From Sphingobacterium deserti (GTDB lineage: Bacteria; Bacteroidota; Bacteroidia; Sphingobacteriales; Sphingobacteriaceae): a DNA stretch of 64,000 nt. The position numbers and the translations under genes are program-made. Each line of letters starts with the position of its first letter. The first letter of the stretch is position 1. The stretch spans positions 1 to 64,000 of the forward strand of contig NZ_JJMU01000053.1 of the NCBI RefSeq assembly GCF_000757725.1, given 5' to 3'. The notes under the pieces were generated by a model. It was not told the origin of the DNA, ran no database searches, and worked only from the letters and a program-made list of their open reading frames with translations. Of the stretch, positions 25,371-34,351 are shown piece by piece.

Positions 25371-26597
25371 TTAGTCCTCCGTTTCTGATTCACTATGTAT
25401 GACTTCATTTAACAGATCCATAATTTCGGAATTAGGTTCTTGACCGAGCCGGTAATGGAAATAATCTTGAAACAGGGCGTCTACGTCCTGATCTAGATTG
25501 ATAGATTGCACTTTTTCCGTCGTCATTTCTTCACTTTTTACGACAGGAATAATATGAATAATGCCATCATGTGCTTCGTGGATTCTTTTCAAATCGGCAG
25601 AGCTGATAAACTTATTGCTAATCAACGTCAGTTCAACTAGCGTATAGGGATTGGCGTTGAGCCACGCTACCGCCTCATCTATGCTTGAAAACCGCTTTCT
25701 ATACAGCTTTCGGCCGCTGCGTAATACAGATTTACGATAAGTCACGGGTTGCTGCGGTTGAGCGTCTACAATAGCAACTCCTTTTTCCTGTTCTGCTTCG
25801 GAAAATGAATAGGGCAGTGGGCTACTAGGGTATACCACCGGCGCCAAATGCCCCCCTATTTCCTGAAACCGGTGAAGGTGTCCTAAAGCGGTATATTGAA
25901 TGCTTCCGGGAATTCCATCAGCGTATATTAAATCTGCGTTCCCCACTTTAATTGGCTTTTCACCTTCAGGCTCTTCCAGTATAGTGCCCCCGCGTTTAAG
26001 CATATACAAGTGAGCGGTCAATATATTGACACCTTGCTCGTCGCAATACATTCCTGCTAACTGTTGCCAATGATTGTGCAACACCTCATTCAGCATTTGC
26101 TCCTTATTGTCGGATCCCAGGTATTGTTTGAGGCGAAGCTCGTTAGCAAACGCGGTATGTATGATGCGTAAAGGGTAATTAAATTTTGGGAGAAGTATTT
26201 CTATAAATCCGTAATCGCTGCGGCTTATGGCATAGCCATGTTGAATATCAAAGACAGGTATTTTCGCTTTCGGGAAGCCTATAAAAATAATTCCGCACTC
26301 GCGCGCTAGCACATCAGGGGCATCGATACGATCCGCACTGTCGTGATTTCCGGCGATAGCGATTACTGGTCTAGCTCCGTTTTTACAAAGTTTTCTTAGG
26401 GTTTTATAAAGAAGCTCCACGGCCTCCACCGGGGGGTTAAACGTATCGAATAGGTCTCCGGCAATAATGATAACATCTACCTCCTCTTCATCAGCTTTAT
26501 CACAGATTTCATCGAGCACCTCGCGCTGTTCCTCCAAACGAGAGAAATAGTCTAGTCGTTTACCTAAATGCCAATCTGCTGTATGTAGTATCTTCAT
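25371..26597 (-). CDS. sbcD: Exonuclease subunit SbcD (Mre11-like nuclease)
   Basis: The metal-dependent nuclease partner of SbcC. The 408-residue length and all phosphoesterase motifs fit: HTADWHLGKRL at the start, IIAGDLFDTFNPP near residue 46, AIAGNHDSADR near 82, LTAHLYM near 195 and YTALGHLHRFQ near 238. The C-terminal region, including the RIHEAHDGIIHIIP capping segment, binds SbcC. ATG start at 26597. First gene of the probable sbcD-sbcC-ispD unit. Confidence 0.95.
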   Translation of the reverse strand: MKILHTADWHLGKRLDYFSRLEEQREVLDEICDKADEEEVDVIIIAGDLFDTFNPPVEAVELLYKTLRKLCKNGARPVIAIAGNHDSADRIDAPDVLARECGIIFIGFPKAKIPVFDIQHGYAISRSDYGFIEILLPKFNYPLRIIHTAFANELRLKQYLGSDNKEQMLNEVLHNHWQQLAGMYCDEQGVNILTAHLYMLKRGGTILEEPEGEKPIKVGNADLIYADGIPGSIQYTALGHLHRFQEIGGHLAPVVYPSSPLPYSFSEAEQEKGVAIVDAQPQQPVTYRKSVLRSGRKLYRKRFSSIDEAVAWLNANPYTLVELTLISNKFISSADLKRIHEAHDGIIHIIPVVKSEEMTTEKVQSINLDQDVDALFQDYFHYRLGQEPNSEIMDLLNEVIHSESETED

Positions 26598-26671
26598 CCT
26601 GTTTTAATTTTGAGATCAACACCCATGAGCTAGGGGGTGAATCTTTTGGAAGCAGCTGCTACTTTCTTATT

Positions 26672-26977
26672 TCAATGTTGCCCTTCGTCATTCTGCTTTT
26701 TGTCAGAATGGCCTAGATTTTTATTCGGATTGACAAGGTCTCTGAGCAGCTGTTTCAATTCTTTGGTTTCAGGGAATCTCCCTTCCACCTTTCTGTCGAA
26801 AATAACCTGGTCTTCCACACTGACGAGAAAGCGCCCCGCAATTTCACTTGGAACCAGCGTTACCCCGAAAATATCATCGGTAAAAGTTGTGAGCAGCTCC
26901 TGCGCGAAATAGGCCGCTCGAAGAAGCCAACCGCACTTAGGGCAATAGATAATGGTGACGGTCTTTTTCATTGTCAT
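26672..26977 (-). CDS. SelT/SelW/SelH (Rdx) family thioredoxin-like protein
   Basis: A 101-residue redox protein with the family's CxxC motif right after the first strand (TIIYCPKCGWLLRA). Both positions are cysteine, so no selenocysteine is needed. The middle VTLVPSEIAGRFLVSVEDQVIFDRK matches the Rdx fold, ending in a strand that reads F(D)RK and a helix. ATG at 26977; an ATG at 26971 is also possible. The box TACTTTTG lies about 26 nt upstream. Its partner is unknown. Confidence 0.85.
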   Translation of the reverse strand: MTMKKTVTIIYCPKCGWLLRAAYFAQELLTTFTDDIFGVTLVPSEIAGRFLVSVEDQVIFDRKVEGRFPETKELKQLLRDLVNPNKNLGHSDKKQNDEGQH

Positions 26978-27002
26978 ATAGTTTTTAAAGGCGCTGCTTT
27001 TT

Positions 27003-27010
27003 CAAAAGTA
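27003..27010 (-). promoter_or_regulatory. Promoter box of the Rdx gene
   Basis: TACTTTTG read on the minus strand, with TTTC 19 nt upstream where TTTG is expected. The remaining bases to the esterase gene at 27213 (about 200 nt) show only a loose inverted repeat GTTTCGA/TCGAAAC near 27135-27171 and nothing I can interpret. Confidence 0.5.
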
Positions 27011-27212
27011 AGGAAAACAGAGGATAGATGAAACCTCTGTATCCAAGTGGTTGCGTTTTTACATCGATTGCAGAACCATCGGGCAATGGATTTAGCTTTT
27101 TTTAACAATAGGCTTTTTTTTAAAGATCTGTGAGGTTTCGATAAAATATGCTATTTTTAGATCTTCGAAACAAGTCAGTGCAGATACGTATCAATCTGTC
27201 TATTTAGTAGTT

Positions 27213-27893
27213 ATGTGGAAATATATCGTTTTGTTGGCATGCATGTCGACACAAATAGCGCTTGCACAGCAGGAAGCTGTCAAAGGAAAGACGTCGTATG
27301 ATTTTTTAATTGATACAGAACATTACGATGCAGAAGATAGCAGCCCGCTGATCATCTTTTTACATGGTAGAAGTCTTTCCGGTCGTGATTTAAACCGTGT
27401 AAAGCGATATGGCGTACTGTATGCTAAGAATCGCGGATTATCTATTCCCACATCCCTCATTGTTGCTCCACAAACTGCTTCGGGATGGGATCCCGATAAA
27501 GTGGAGGATGTTTTAGACTACGTTTTAAAGAACTACAATGTCGATGAGAAGCGTGTTTATGTCTGTGGAATGAGTATGGGGGGATATGGAACGATGGATT
27601 TTGTAGGTAAATATCCCGATCGGGTTGCGGCGGCAGTAGCCATTTGCGGCGGTGGTACAGCACGGTACGCTGAAAACCTTTCAACAGTGCCGCTGTGGAT
27701 CCAGCATGGAAGCGCGGACCGCGCTGTGCCGGCCTCAGAAAGTAAGAAGATTTATAAGGCCATAAAAAATGCAAATCCAGCTGCCGACGCCACGCTCACT
27801 ATTATTCCCGGTGGGACGCATGGCAGTGTCGAACGTCTTTTTCACCAGGATGATATGTATGAGTGGCTCTTCCAACATACCAAAGGAGACTAA
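27213..27893 (+). CDS. Exported alpha/beta-hydrolase (esterase/peptidase-like)
   Basis: A 226-residue secreted serine hydrolase of the phospholipase/carboxylesterase or prolyl-oligopeptidase-like group. A signal peptide ends near residue 18 (ALAQQ). The oxyanion segment is LIIFLHGRSLSG, the nucleophile elbow is CGMSMGGYG (Ser near residue 117), the acid is in IQHGSADRAVP, and the catalytic His is in IIPGGTHGS. All triad parts are present, so it should be active in the periplasm or outside. Substrate unknown. The radical SAM gene follows but has its own promoter. Confidence 0.88.
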   Translation: MWKYIVLLACMSTQIALAQQEAVKGKTSYDFLIDTEHYDAEDSSPLIIFLHGRSLSGRDLNRVKRYGVLYAKNRGLSIPTSLIVAPQTASGWDPDKVEDVLDYVLKNYNVDEKRVYVCGMSMGGYGTMDFVGKYPDRVAAAVAICGGGTARYAENLSTVPLWIQHGSADRAVPASESKKIYKAIKNANPAADATLTIIPGGTHGSVERLFHQDDMYEWLFQHTKGD

Positions 27894-27904
27894 GCAAATA
27901 TCTA

Positions 27905-27935
27905 TTTGAATTTACTAAATATATTAGTAGATTTG
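27905..27935 (+). promoter_or_regulatory. Promoter of the radical SAM gene, abutting its start codon
   Basis: TTTG (27905-27908), exactly 19 nt, TAGATTTG (27928-27935). The ATG at 27939 follows after 3 nt, so the transcript would be leaderless or nearly so. Confidence 0.6.
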
Positions 27936-27938
27936 GCT

Positions 27939-29015
27939 ATGGATTCAGGTATCAAATACGATGGATATTTCAAAGGGCGAGGAGCACAGGTAAATCCCAA
28001 TAATAAATTTTTCAGTCAACACTATGTGCAGCAGCACGTGGAAGGTCTTGATGAGCCATATCTAGAATCTTCTTCTACCAAGATTATTCCTACCTATCCA
28101 AAAGTTATCCTTTCTAAAGTAGATAGTCCAGACATAGGATTTTATAAGTCATTGAATCCGTATCAAGGTTGCGAGCATGGCTGTATTTATTGCTATGCCC
28201 GCAATTCCCACGAGTATTGGGGTTATAGCGCTGGGTTGGATTTTGAGCGGAAAATTTTGGTGAAATATAATGCTGTTGAGCTTCTGGAAGCTGAGTTCGA
28301 GAAGAAAAATTACGTTGTGGAAAGTATTTTCATGTCCGGCAACACAGACTGCTATCAGCCGGTCGAACGAAAACTGGGCATTACCCGCAGCCTATTGTCT
28401 ACCTGCTTGAAGTATAAACATCCAGTATCGTTAATTACGAAGAATGTTTTGATGTTACGCGATCTAGACATCTTGTCGGAGCTAGCAGCGTTAGACCTCG
28501 TGAGCGTTTCAGTAACAATCAATAGCCTTCGTGAAGAGGTGAGGCGTAAAATGGAGCCCAGAACGGCGACTTCGACGGCGCGCTTGAAGCTAATAGAGAC
28601 GCTCACCGAAAAAAATATACCTGTTTCATTGATGATTGCGCCCATCGTTCCCGGGATTAACAGCGACGAGATGCCCGCCTTGATAAAAAGTGCTGCAGAC
28701 GCAGGTGCAAAATGGGCGAGTTATACCATCGTTCGCTTAAATGGTGCCATTGCTGACATCTTTAAAGACTGGGTTCACAAAAACTATCCCGATCGTGCGG
28801 CTAAGGTATTGCATGGTATTGCTTCCTGCCATGCTGGAAAACTCAATGATAGCGAATGGGGGCGGCGGATTCGCGGAGATGGCGAGGTTGCGGATCTTAT
28901 TGGTCAATTGTTCAAATCAGCTACAAAGAAATTTATGGACATGGAACCTCGTCCTACCCTGCGGACAGATCTATTCGAACGGCCTAACCGTAGCGCGCAA
29001 ATGCGTTTGTTTTAA
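27939..29015 (+). CDS. PA0069-family radical SAM protein
   Basis: A 358-residue iron-sulfur enzyme related to the spore photoproduct lyase-like/Rv2578c group. The cluster motif is CEHGCIYC (CX3CX2C) in NPYQGCEHGCIYCYARNSHEYWG near residue 80 (shown in part), followed by MSGNTDCYQPVE, LITKN and SVTINSLREEVRRKMEPR. The YAR-x-SHEYWG signature is typical of this family. Its reaction is not known to me. The ATG at 27939 fits the adjoining promoter better than the TTG at 27906, which overlaps the -33 element. Confidence 0.87.
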   Translation: MDSGIKYDGYFKGRGAQVNPNNKFFSQHYVQQHVEGLDEPYLESSSTKIIPTYPKVILSKVDSPDIGFYKSLNPYQGCEHGCIYCYARNSHEYWGYSAGLDFERKILVKYNAVELLEAEFEKKNYVVESIFMSGNTDCYQPVERKLGITRSLLSTCLKYKHPVSLITKNVLMLRDLDILSELAALDLVSVSVTINSLREEVRRKMEPRTATSTARLKLIETLTEKNIPVSLMIAPIVPGINSDEMPALIKSAADAGAKWASYTIVRLNGAIADIFKDWVHKNYPDRAAKVLHGIASCHAGKLNDSEWGRRIRGDGEVADLIGQLFKSATKKFMDMEPRPTLRTDLFERPNRSAQMRLF

Positions 29016-29055
29016 ACTTTAGTAGGATACATTGTAAAGTTTACTGCCGACAATA

Positions 29056-29098
29056 AAAAAAGCCTCTTTAAATTCTTAGAAATTAAAGAGACTTTTTG
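29056..29098. terminator. Bidirectional terminator
   Basis: CTCTTTAA (29064-29071) pairs with TTAAAGAG (29083-29090), extended by partial pairing inside. A-run on the left and T-run on the right let it serve both the radical SAM gene and the convergent DUF5606 gene. Confidence 0.8.
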
Positions 29099-29112
29099 TT
29101 GGATTTTACTTT

Positions 29113-29520
29113 TTATTGTTGAATCGGTGCTGGCGCTTCTTCTTCAAAAAGAGGTAAATCCTTTATGATATTATACCAGGATATTATCTTTTTTATATCA
29201 GAGGAATACACACGAGATTCATCATGTCCTGGTGCTATCTCGCGAAAGAACTCACGCAACGTATTTCCATCTGCTTTGGCATCAGGCGTTTCCTTACCCG
29301 ATTCCTTTAAGGTCTGAAAAACATCCAATAGTCTAATTTCATCTTCTTCGCCATAGATTGTTATATCTTCTAGCGTAGCCATCTTTGTAGTGGATAAGTT
29401 TACTGTTGATTTCACTTTTTTCTCATCCAGCGATTCCAAAATAAAACCACCTTTATTTTGACCAATCAATTTGAAGAGGCCGGGTTTCCCGGTAACTGAT
29501 ACTAATGCTCTTAAATTCAT
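29113..29520 (-). CDS. DUF5606 family protein
   Basis: A 135-residue cytoplasmic protein of a family restricted to Bacteroidota. It begins MNLRALVSVTGKPGLFKLIG and continues with GGFILESLDE, resembling a small beta-barrel, then acidic helices and a Pro-rich tail (EEEAPAPIQQ). The ATG at 29520 is preferred; an extension to 29550 would overlap the cyclophilin gene. It lies 10 nt downstream of the cyclophilin gene on the same strand, so they are probably one unit. Function unknown. Confidence 0.85.
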   Translation of the reverse strand: MNLRALVSVTGKPGLFKLIGQNKGGFILESLDEKKVKSTVNLSTTKMATLEDITIYGEEDEIRLLDVFQTLKESGKETPDAKADGNTLREFFREIAPGHDESRVYSSDIKKIISWYNIIKDLPLFEEEAPAPIQQ

Positions 29521-29530
29521 AGCCAACAAA

Positions 29531-29989
29531 TTAATCTTCAGTAACTTCAATTGCTAGGATACGATCGCCCTGACGTATGCTGTCGACAACATCTACATTT
29601 TCGATCACTTTACCGAAACAAGTATGGTTTCTGTCTAAGTGTGCCGTATTGTTCCTACTGTGGCAGATGAAAAATTGAGAACCACCTGTATTGCGACCAG
29701 CGTGCGCCATGGAAAGAACGCCACGATCATGGTATTGGTTTTCACCTGTCAGTTCACAATCTATTTTGTACCCTGGACCGCCTGTGCCTGGTACGCCTGT
29801 AGCACCTTCTCTCGTGTTCGGACATCCTCCTTGGATCACAAAATCCGGAATAACACGGTGAAAAGCCAACCCGTCATAATAACCAGATTTCGCTAATTTG
29901 ATGAAATTTGCTACTGTATTTGGAGCGTCTGCTGCGTAAAATTCCACAGTCATATCGCCTTTTTCTGTCTTAATAATCGCTTTACTCAT
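29531..29989 (-). CDS. Cyclophilin-type peptidyl-prolyl isomerase
   Basis: It catalyses cis-trans isomerisation of proline bonds; with no signal peptide it acts in the cytoplasm. The 152-residue protein has the active-site core [13 protein letters not shown] (catalytic Arg), [20 protein letters not shown] and [17 protein letters not shown]. The usual cyclosporin-binding Trp position in the LDRNHTCFG segment is His, as in many bacterial enzymes. A -7 box lies about 26 nt upstream. Confidence 0.93.
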   Translation of the reverse strand: MSKAIIKTEKGDMTVEFYAADAPNTVANFIKLAKSGYYDGLAFHRVIPDFVIQGGCPNTREGATGVPGTGGPGYKIDCELTGENQYHDRGVLSMAHAGRNTGGSQFFICHSRNNTAHLDRNHTCFGKVIENVDVVDSIRQGDRILAIEVTED

Positions 29990-30014
29990 AGTTTACATAT
30001 TAATTTCGGAACTG

Positions 30015-30022
30015 CAAAGATA
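30015..30022 (-). promoter_or_regulatory. Promoter box of the cyclophilin-DUF5606 unit
   Basis: TATCTTTG on the minus strand matches TAnnTTTG. No TTTG at the usual distance upstream. Confidence 0.45.
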
Positions 30023-30145
30023 AAGTTTCTGTCGGAATTGTCTTCCTAGAATTGGTTAAGAATTGTTAATGGATTTATTAATAGGTTTTTCGTTTTTAAA
30101 TAACTAAAAAAATTAGTAACTTGCGTTAGCCATTTATAATTGAAG

Positions 30146-30841
30146 ATGATTGAAACGCAAAAACTTGTAATTCGCGATTGGTCAGAAGCTGACCGGCCTC
30201 GTGAGAAATTATTAGAGCAGGGGCGTAGGTCGCTAACGAATGCTGAGCTGATAGCCATTTTGATTGGTTCGGGTTCCACCCAAGAAACTGCCGTGGAGCT
30301 CTGTCGCCGCATTCTCGCTGATTCCAAAAATAGCTTAAATAGCCTTTCCAAGCTCGAAGCCGTTGACCTTTGCCGCTACAGGGGGATAGGTCATGCAAAG
30401 GCAATAGCTATTATCGCAGCGCTGGAGCTCGGTCGCAGACGCAATGAAACAGAACCTGAGGTACAACCGATTCTGAACAGCAGCAAGAGGGTTTATGAAT
30501 ACTTTCGCGCACAGATGCAAGATCTGACCCATGAAGAGTTTTGGGTTTTATATCTTAACACTGCCTGTAAATTGATCGACAAACAACTGATTGGGAAAGG
30601 TGGGAATGATTTTACGCCAGTTGACGTAAGGGTTGTGCTAAAATACGCATTAAATACACATGCGAATTCCGTCATTTTGATCCACAATCATCCATCAGGT
30701 ACGTTAAAAGCTAGTCAAGCCGATAAACTGCTCACAAAAAAAATACGTGACGCCGCTTTGCTTCTCGATATCAAGGTGAACGATCACATTATATTTACCG
30801 ACGAAGGGTATCTCAGCTTTCGCGATGAGGGGTTGTTTTAA
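30146..30841 (+). CDS. radC: RadC/UPF0758 family JAB1-type metalloprotein
   Basis: A 231-residue protein with N-terminal helix-hairpin-helix DNA-binding region (LEAVDLCRYRGIGHAKAIAI, partly shown). The C-terminal JAMM domain has an intact zinc motif, HNHPSGTLKASQAD, and an upstream Glu in the EEFWVLYLN segment. Historically called DNA repair protein RadC; that role is doubtful and a metallo-nuclease or protease activity has been discussed. ATG at 30146 is chosen over a TTG 6 nt upstream. It is full length, unlike many mobile-element-borne copies, and no mobile element is adjacent. Confidence 0.9.
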   Translation: MIETQKLVIRDWSEADRPREKLLEQGRRSLTNAELIAILIGSGSTQETAVELCRRILADSKNSLNSLSKLEAVDLCRYRGIGHAKAIAIIAALELGRRRNETEPEVQPILNSSKRVYEYFRAQMQDLTHEEFWVLYLNTACKLIDKQLIGKGGNDFTPVDVRVVLKYALNTHANSVILIHNHPSGTLKASQADKLLTKKIRDAALLLDIKVNDHIIFTDEGYLSFRDEGLF

Positions 30842-30871
30842 CTATCTGGTCTCTATTGAAAGACCAGATAG
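30842..30871. terminator. Strong hairpin after radC
   Basis: A perfect 11-bp stem CTATCTGGTCT (30842-30852) / AGACCAGATAG (30861-30871) with an 8-nt loop, starting right after the radC stop. No T-run follows on either strand, so it may protect the 3' end or terminate weakly; the convergent kinase gene ends 50 nt away. Confidence 0.55.
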
Positions 30872-30920
30872 CGCGAGTTCTGGAGCAAAGCACAACAATT
30901 TAAGCTGTGTGGATTGATCG

Positions 30921-31535
30921 TTAAAATAAGCCGAACATTTCAGCTTCTATTTTTCCAATGATTTTGCCCAAATCCTCCGGATTGCTTGCAAAGTCTAAAT
31001 TGTCTTTGTCTAGAATCAGTAATTTACCTTCTTTGTAGTTTCCGATCCATTTCTCGTATTTCTCGTTGAGCTTCGATAAATAATCTAACCGTATAGCTGA
31101 TTCGTAATCACGACCCCGCTTCTGAATATTGTTAACTAAGGTTGGAACCGAAGCACGCAAGTAGATCAACAGGTCTGGCGGTTTGATGTAATGAACAATG
31201 CTTTGAAAAATATTGCTATAATTCTCAAAATCGCGCGCGCTCATTAATCCCATATCGTACAAGTTCTCGGCAAAAATATATGCATCTTCATATATAGTCC
31301 GATCTTGAATCATATTTATTCCGCGGCTCTGTAAATCTACAATGTGTCTGAACCGGCTGTTGAGAAAAAATATCTGAAGATTGAATGCCCAGCGTTTCAT
31401 GTCACTGTAGAAATCCTCCAGGTAAGGATTATTATCTACCGCTTCAAATTGTGGCTCAAAATTTAAATGCCGTGCTAGCTTCTCTGTCAAAGTTGTTTTG
31501 CCGGCTCCTATGTTTCCTACAATCGCTAAATGCAT
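30921..31535 (-). CDS. Deoxynucleoside kinase
   Basis: It phosphorylates deoxynucleosides in the salvage pathway. The 204-residue protein has the P-loop GNIGAGKTTLTEKLA at 7-21, the DNNPYLEDFY segment, the QDRTIYEDAYIFAENLY ERS-type motif near residue 75, and an Arg-rich lid NIQKRGRDYESAI near 140. This is the deoxyadenosine/deoxyguanosine kinase-like group common in Firmicutes and Bacteroidota. Substrate preference cannot be fixed from sequence. It sits 44 nt downstream of trpS on the same strand. Confidence 0.9.
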   Translation of the reverse strand: MHLAIVGNIGAGKTTLTEKLARHLNFEPQFEAVDNNPYLEDFYSDMKRWAFNLQIFFLNSRFRHIVDLQSRGINMIQDRTIYEDAYIFAENLYDMGLMSARDFENYSNIFQSIVHYIKPPDLLIYLRASVPTLVNNIQKRGRDYESAIRLDYLSKLNEKYEKWIGNYKEGKLLILDKDNLDFASNPEDLGKIIGKIEAEMFGLF

Positions 31536-31579
31536 GGTGATGGATTAATAAATAGATTTTAATAAATGTAAATCGATGA

Positions 31580-32581
31580 CTAAAATAACCTTTTGATGCC
31601 GATGATCTCGCGAACTTCTTGTATCGTTTTACGCGCGCTCTCACTTGCTTTTTCGGCACCGAGACGCACTACTTTCTTCAGGTACTCGTCGTCGTTCGTG
31701 ATATCGTTGATCCTCGAACGTACAGGTTCTGTAGCCAAGATCATATCTTCTGCCAGTTGTTTCTTAAAGTCGCCATAGCGAATAGCGCAGTTATTATAGA
31801 GATCTTCAAAATGCGAAAGGGTGTCTGCTGTGGAGACCACCTTCATTAGATCGAAAAGATTTTGAATAGCTTCGGGTTTAGGCTGGTTCATCTCTGTTGG
31901 CCCGGAATCTGATACGGCACGCATCACCTTCTTGCGGATGACCTCCGGGGCGTCACTCAAATAAACGCAACTAGCATCGCCATTTGATTTTCCCATTTTC
32001 CCATTTCCATCAAGTCCAGGAATTTTAACCAATTTATTGCTGTAGGAGAATGCCATCGCTTCTTGGAAGTACTCGACATTGTATAGCCTATTGAAACGAT
32101 TTGCAAAGGTGCGTGTCATTTCAAGGTGCTGTTCTTGGTCTTTTCCAACAGGCACCTTTGTGCCGTGATGCAATAAGATGTCAGAAGCCATCAATACGGG
32201 ATAGGTAAGGAGGCCTGCGTTAACGTTATCCGGATTTGAACGCACTTTATCTTTAAAAGCTGTGGCGCGCTCCAATTCTCCGAGGTAAGCATTCATGTTT
32301 AAATACAGGTACAGCTCCGCTACCTCAGGCACATCGGATTGTACATAGATAGTGGATGTTTCAGGATTAATGCCGGCTGCTAAATATTCGACGACTACCT
32401 CACGCACCGTGCGGCTAAGATCGCCAGGTGTAGGGTGCGTTGTGAGCGAGTGCAAATCCGCAATAAAAAAAAAGCAATTGTATTCATCTTGCATTTTTAC
32501 AAAGTTGCTCAATGCACCATAATAGTTGCCCAAATGTAGTTTCCCGGTACTTCTGATACCGCTTACAACAGTTTCCTTCAT
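31580..32581 (-). CDS. trpS: Tryptophanyl-tRNA synthetase
   Basis: A class I aminoacyl-tRNA synthetase charging tRNA-Trp. At 333 residues it is a normal bacterial length. The ATP motif appears as TGKLHLGNYYGAL (HIGH class) and the KMSKS loop as GKMGKSNGD near residue 197. The tryptophan pocket region HHGTKVPVGKDQEQHLEMTR is intact. No T-box or leader-peptide structure is visible upstream in the 69 nt to the divergent gene at 32651. Confidence 0.95.
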   Translation of the reverse strand: MKETVVSGIRSTGKLHLGNYYGALSNFVKMQDEYNCFFFIADLHSLTTHPTPGDLSRTVREVVVEYLAAGINPETSTIYVQSDVPEVAELYLYLNMNAYLGELERATAFKDKVRSNPDNVNAGLLTYPVLMASDILLHHGTKVPVGKDQEQHLEMTRTFANRFNRLYNVEYFQEAMAFSYSNKLVKIPGLDGNGKMGKSNGDASCVYLSDAPEVIRKKVMRAVSDSGPTEMNQPKPEAIQNLFDLMKVVSTADTLSHFEDLYNNCAIRYGDFKKQLAEDMILATEPVRSRINDITNDDEYLKKVVRLGAEKASESARKTIQEVREIIGIKRLF

Positions 32582-32650
32582 GTCGCGAATTTACGTATAA
32601 ATTGCTAAATCCAAGCAAGCTGCCTATATTAGTTTCTTCAATCCGCACTT

Positions 32651-33349
32651 ATGCTAAACAACATTTTTTTTAAAGGATGCGTTACAGTTCTTCTGTTCAT
32701 CAATATAGGTTTTGCGCAAACGAAGATAGTTGAATTTTCGGATGCGCTATGTAGCTATAGAGGCCATTATGATAGTCGAAAATTTACAGAAAGACAACTT
32801 CTAAACACCTACACGATGTTTGAAAGAGGGTATTCGGTAGATGATAGTGGAACATTGACGGAGTTAACTACCCGTTCCGACTCCGTAATCCGCGAGCTAA
32901 CCGCTCTAGATATTGTAGATGATGTATATTTTAAAAAACTTAAGGAGGATATCCTTCGATATGTTAAGCAGACACAAACTTTAAAAAAGATCCAAAAGAC
33001 TGCGAAGCAAAAGCCGGAAGGCTTGTTAGCAGCTGTCCGAAAGGACAGCAAAGCATGGCATTATGCTAAAGCTTTAAATAGCGGAGGGGAACCGCTTTTG
33101 AACGCCTACCAGGCGCTCGTTAAATCGCAGATGGAAGTTAACGCATGGCCACAAAATCTTTGGGATAATTACCTCGAGAATATGAGCAAAGATAATAAGT
33201 TGGATTTGGCTTTCGATTATGTATTAGTCTACGGTTGGTGGAACAGTGCTAATCGCCTTGTTGACCACGTTGTGTATGACGGTACCCAGATGAACAACTT
33301 TTTTAAGCTATTTATTAAAGTGGATACCTTAGATTGTGATGAGCCATAA
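32651..33349 (+). CDS. Exported hypothetical protein, 232 aa
   Basis: A signal peptide is evident (about 1-22, ending NIGFAQ), so the mature protein is periplasmic or outer-membrane associated. The remainder is helical-looking with many Lys, Asp and Tyr residues and a GWWNSANRLVDHVVYDG segment near the C-terminus. Two cysteines occur in the mature part (near 34 and 229). I do not recognise the family. It is monocistronic and converges with mazG with 15 nt between. Confidence 0.75.
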   Translation: MLNNIFFKGCVTVLLFINIGFAQTKIVEFSDALCSYRGHYDSRKFTERQLLNTYTMFERGYSVDDSGTLTELTTRSDSVIRELTALDIVDDVYFKKLKEDILRYVKQTQTLKKIQKTAKQKPEGLLAAVRKDSKAWHYAKALNSGGEPLLNAYQALVKSQMEVNAWPQNLWDNYLENMSKDNKLDLAFDYVLVYGWWNSANRLVDHVVYDGTQMNNFFKLFIKVDTLDCDEP

Positions 33350-33364
33350 ACTATTTGACACGAA

Positions 33365-34168
33365 TTAAAGTTTTTTTGCTTCGTTCCAGTACGCATCCAT
33401 TTCGTCAAGTGTCATTTCTTGTAGCGTTTGTCCGTTTTCAGAGGCGCGGGTTTCAATATGGTTGAACCTTTTTATAAATTTTTTATTGGTGCGTTCCAAT
33501 GCATTTTCAGGGTTTATTTTTAGATGACGTGCGTAATTGATTAAGGAGAACAGTAGATCGCCAAACTCCTGTTCTGCTTTGTCCAAATCTACGTTGTCAG
33601 CATTTTCAATATCGAATTCATCTTTAAATTCTGCTAATTCTTCTTCTACCTTCAACCAAACCTGGCTCTTATCTTCCCAATCAAACCCTACACCCCGTAC
33701 TTTGTCCTGAATGCGGTACGCCTTGACTAACGCAGGGAGCCCCTTTGGTACGCCGGAAAGCACAGATTTGTTCCCTTCCGCAAGCTTGATTGCCTCCCAA
33801 TTTCGTTTCACATCATCTTCGTTAGCAACTTCCGTATCACTGTAGATGTGCGGATGGCGCGCAATTAATTTCTCACAAACATTGTTTAGTACGTCTACCA
33901 CATCGAACTGTTTTTGTTCAGCAGCGATTTTTGCGTAAAACACCAAGTGCATCATGACGTCGCCCAGTTCTTTTTTTATTTCTGTATGGTCCTTCTCTAG
34001 AATCGCGTCCGTAAGTTCATACATTTCTTCAATAGTAAGATGTCTCAAAGACTCCATCGTTTGTTTGCGATCCCAAGGGCACGCTATACGAAGGGTATCT
34101 AGAACGTTAAGCAATCTTTCAAAAGCCTTGCCGGGAGTGTGTTGAGGTTCTGGAGCGATATATGCCAT
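33365..34168 (-). CDS. mazG: Nucleoside triphosphate pyrophosphohydrolase MazG
   Basis: It hydrolyses NTPs to NMPs and pyrophosphate and is thought to clean the nucleotide pool or affect ppGpp. From the ATG at 34168 it has 267 residues: two tandem MazG domains. The first carries CPWDRKQTMESLRHLTIEEMYEL and KKELGDVMMHLVFYAKIA (EExxE/ExxD metal motifs), the second EEELAEFKDEFD and EQEFGDLLFSLINYARHL. The 22-residue upstream extension to 34234 would include the promoter and is rejected. Confidence 0.93.
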   Translation of the reverse strand: MAYIAPEPQHTPGKAFERLLNVLDTLRIACPWDRKQTMESLRHLTIEEMYELTDAILEKDHTEIKKELGDVMMHLVFYAKIAAEQKQFDVVDVLNNVCEKLIARHPHIYSDTEVANEDDVKRNWEAIKLAEGNKSVLSGVPKGLPALVKAYRIQDKVRGVGFDWEDKSQVWLKVEEELAEFKDEFDIENADNVDLDKAEQEFGDLLFSLINYARHLKINPENALERTNKKFIKRFNHIETRASENGQTLQEMTLDEMDAYWNEAKKL

Positions 34169-34203
34169 ATTTGTAAAAAGTGTGCTATTCTCTAAAATGA
34201 AAC

Positions 34204-34234
34204 CAAACTTAGCTATTTTCAAAGACTTGCACAA
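34204..34234 (-). promoter_or_regulatory. mazG promoter
   Basis: On the minus strand TTG (34234-34232), 20 nt, TAAGTTTG (34211-34204); start of transcription near 34199, about 30 nt before the ATG. Confidence 0.5.
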
Positions 34235-34351
34235 CGCCGCTTTGTGCTAAGCACAACCTTTTCTGCAAGCAAGGTATTTCCTCTTTCTAACAAAAATATA
34301 AAACAGAATTTCGTTCCGGCATGTTATAAGGATGAAAGGATGTAAAGTATT

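Noticed and set aside
26672..26977. Selenocysteine in the SelW-like protein
   Set aside because: Both positions of the motif are cysteine codons and there is no in-frame TGA.
27115..27175. Loose inverted repeat GTTTCGA/TCGAAAC before the esterase gene
   Set aside because: Short, imperfect in context, with no T-run or clear box; likely chance in AT-rich DNA.
30146..30841. radC as a sign of a mobile element
   Set aside because: radC is often carried by elements, but no integrase, transposase or repeats flank this copy.
32582..32650. T-box or attenuator upstream of trpS
   Set aside because: Only 69 nt, no T-box sequence, no Trp-rich ORF and no terminator found.
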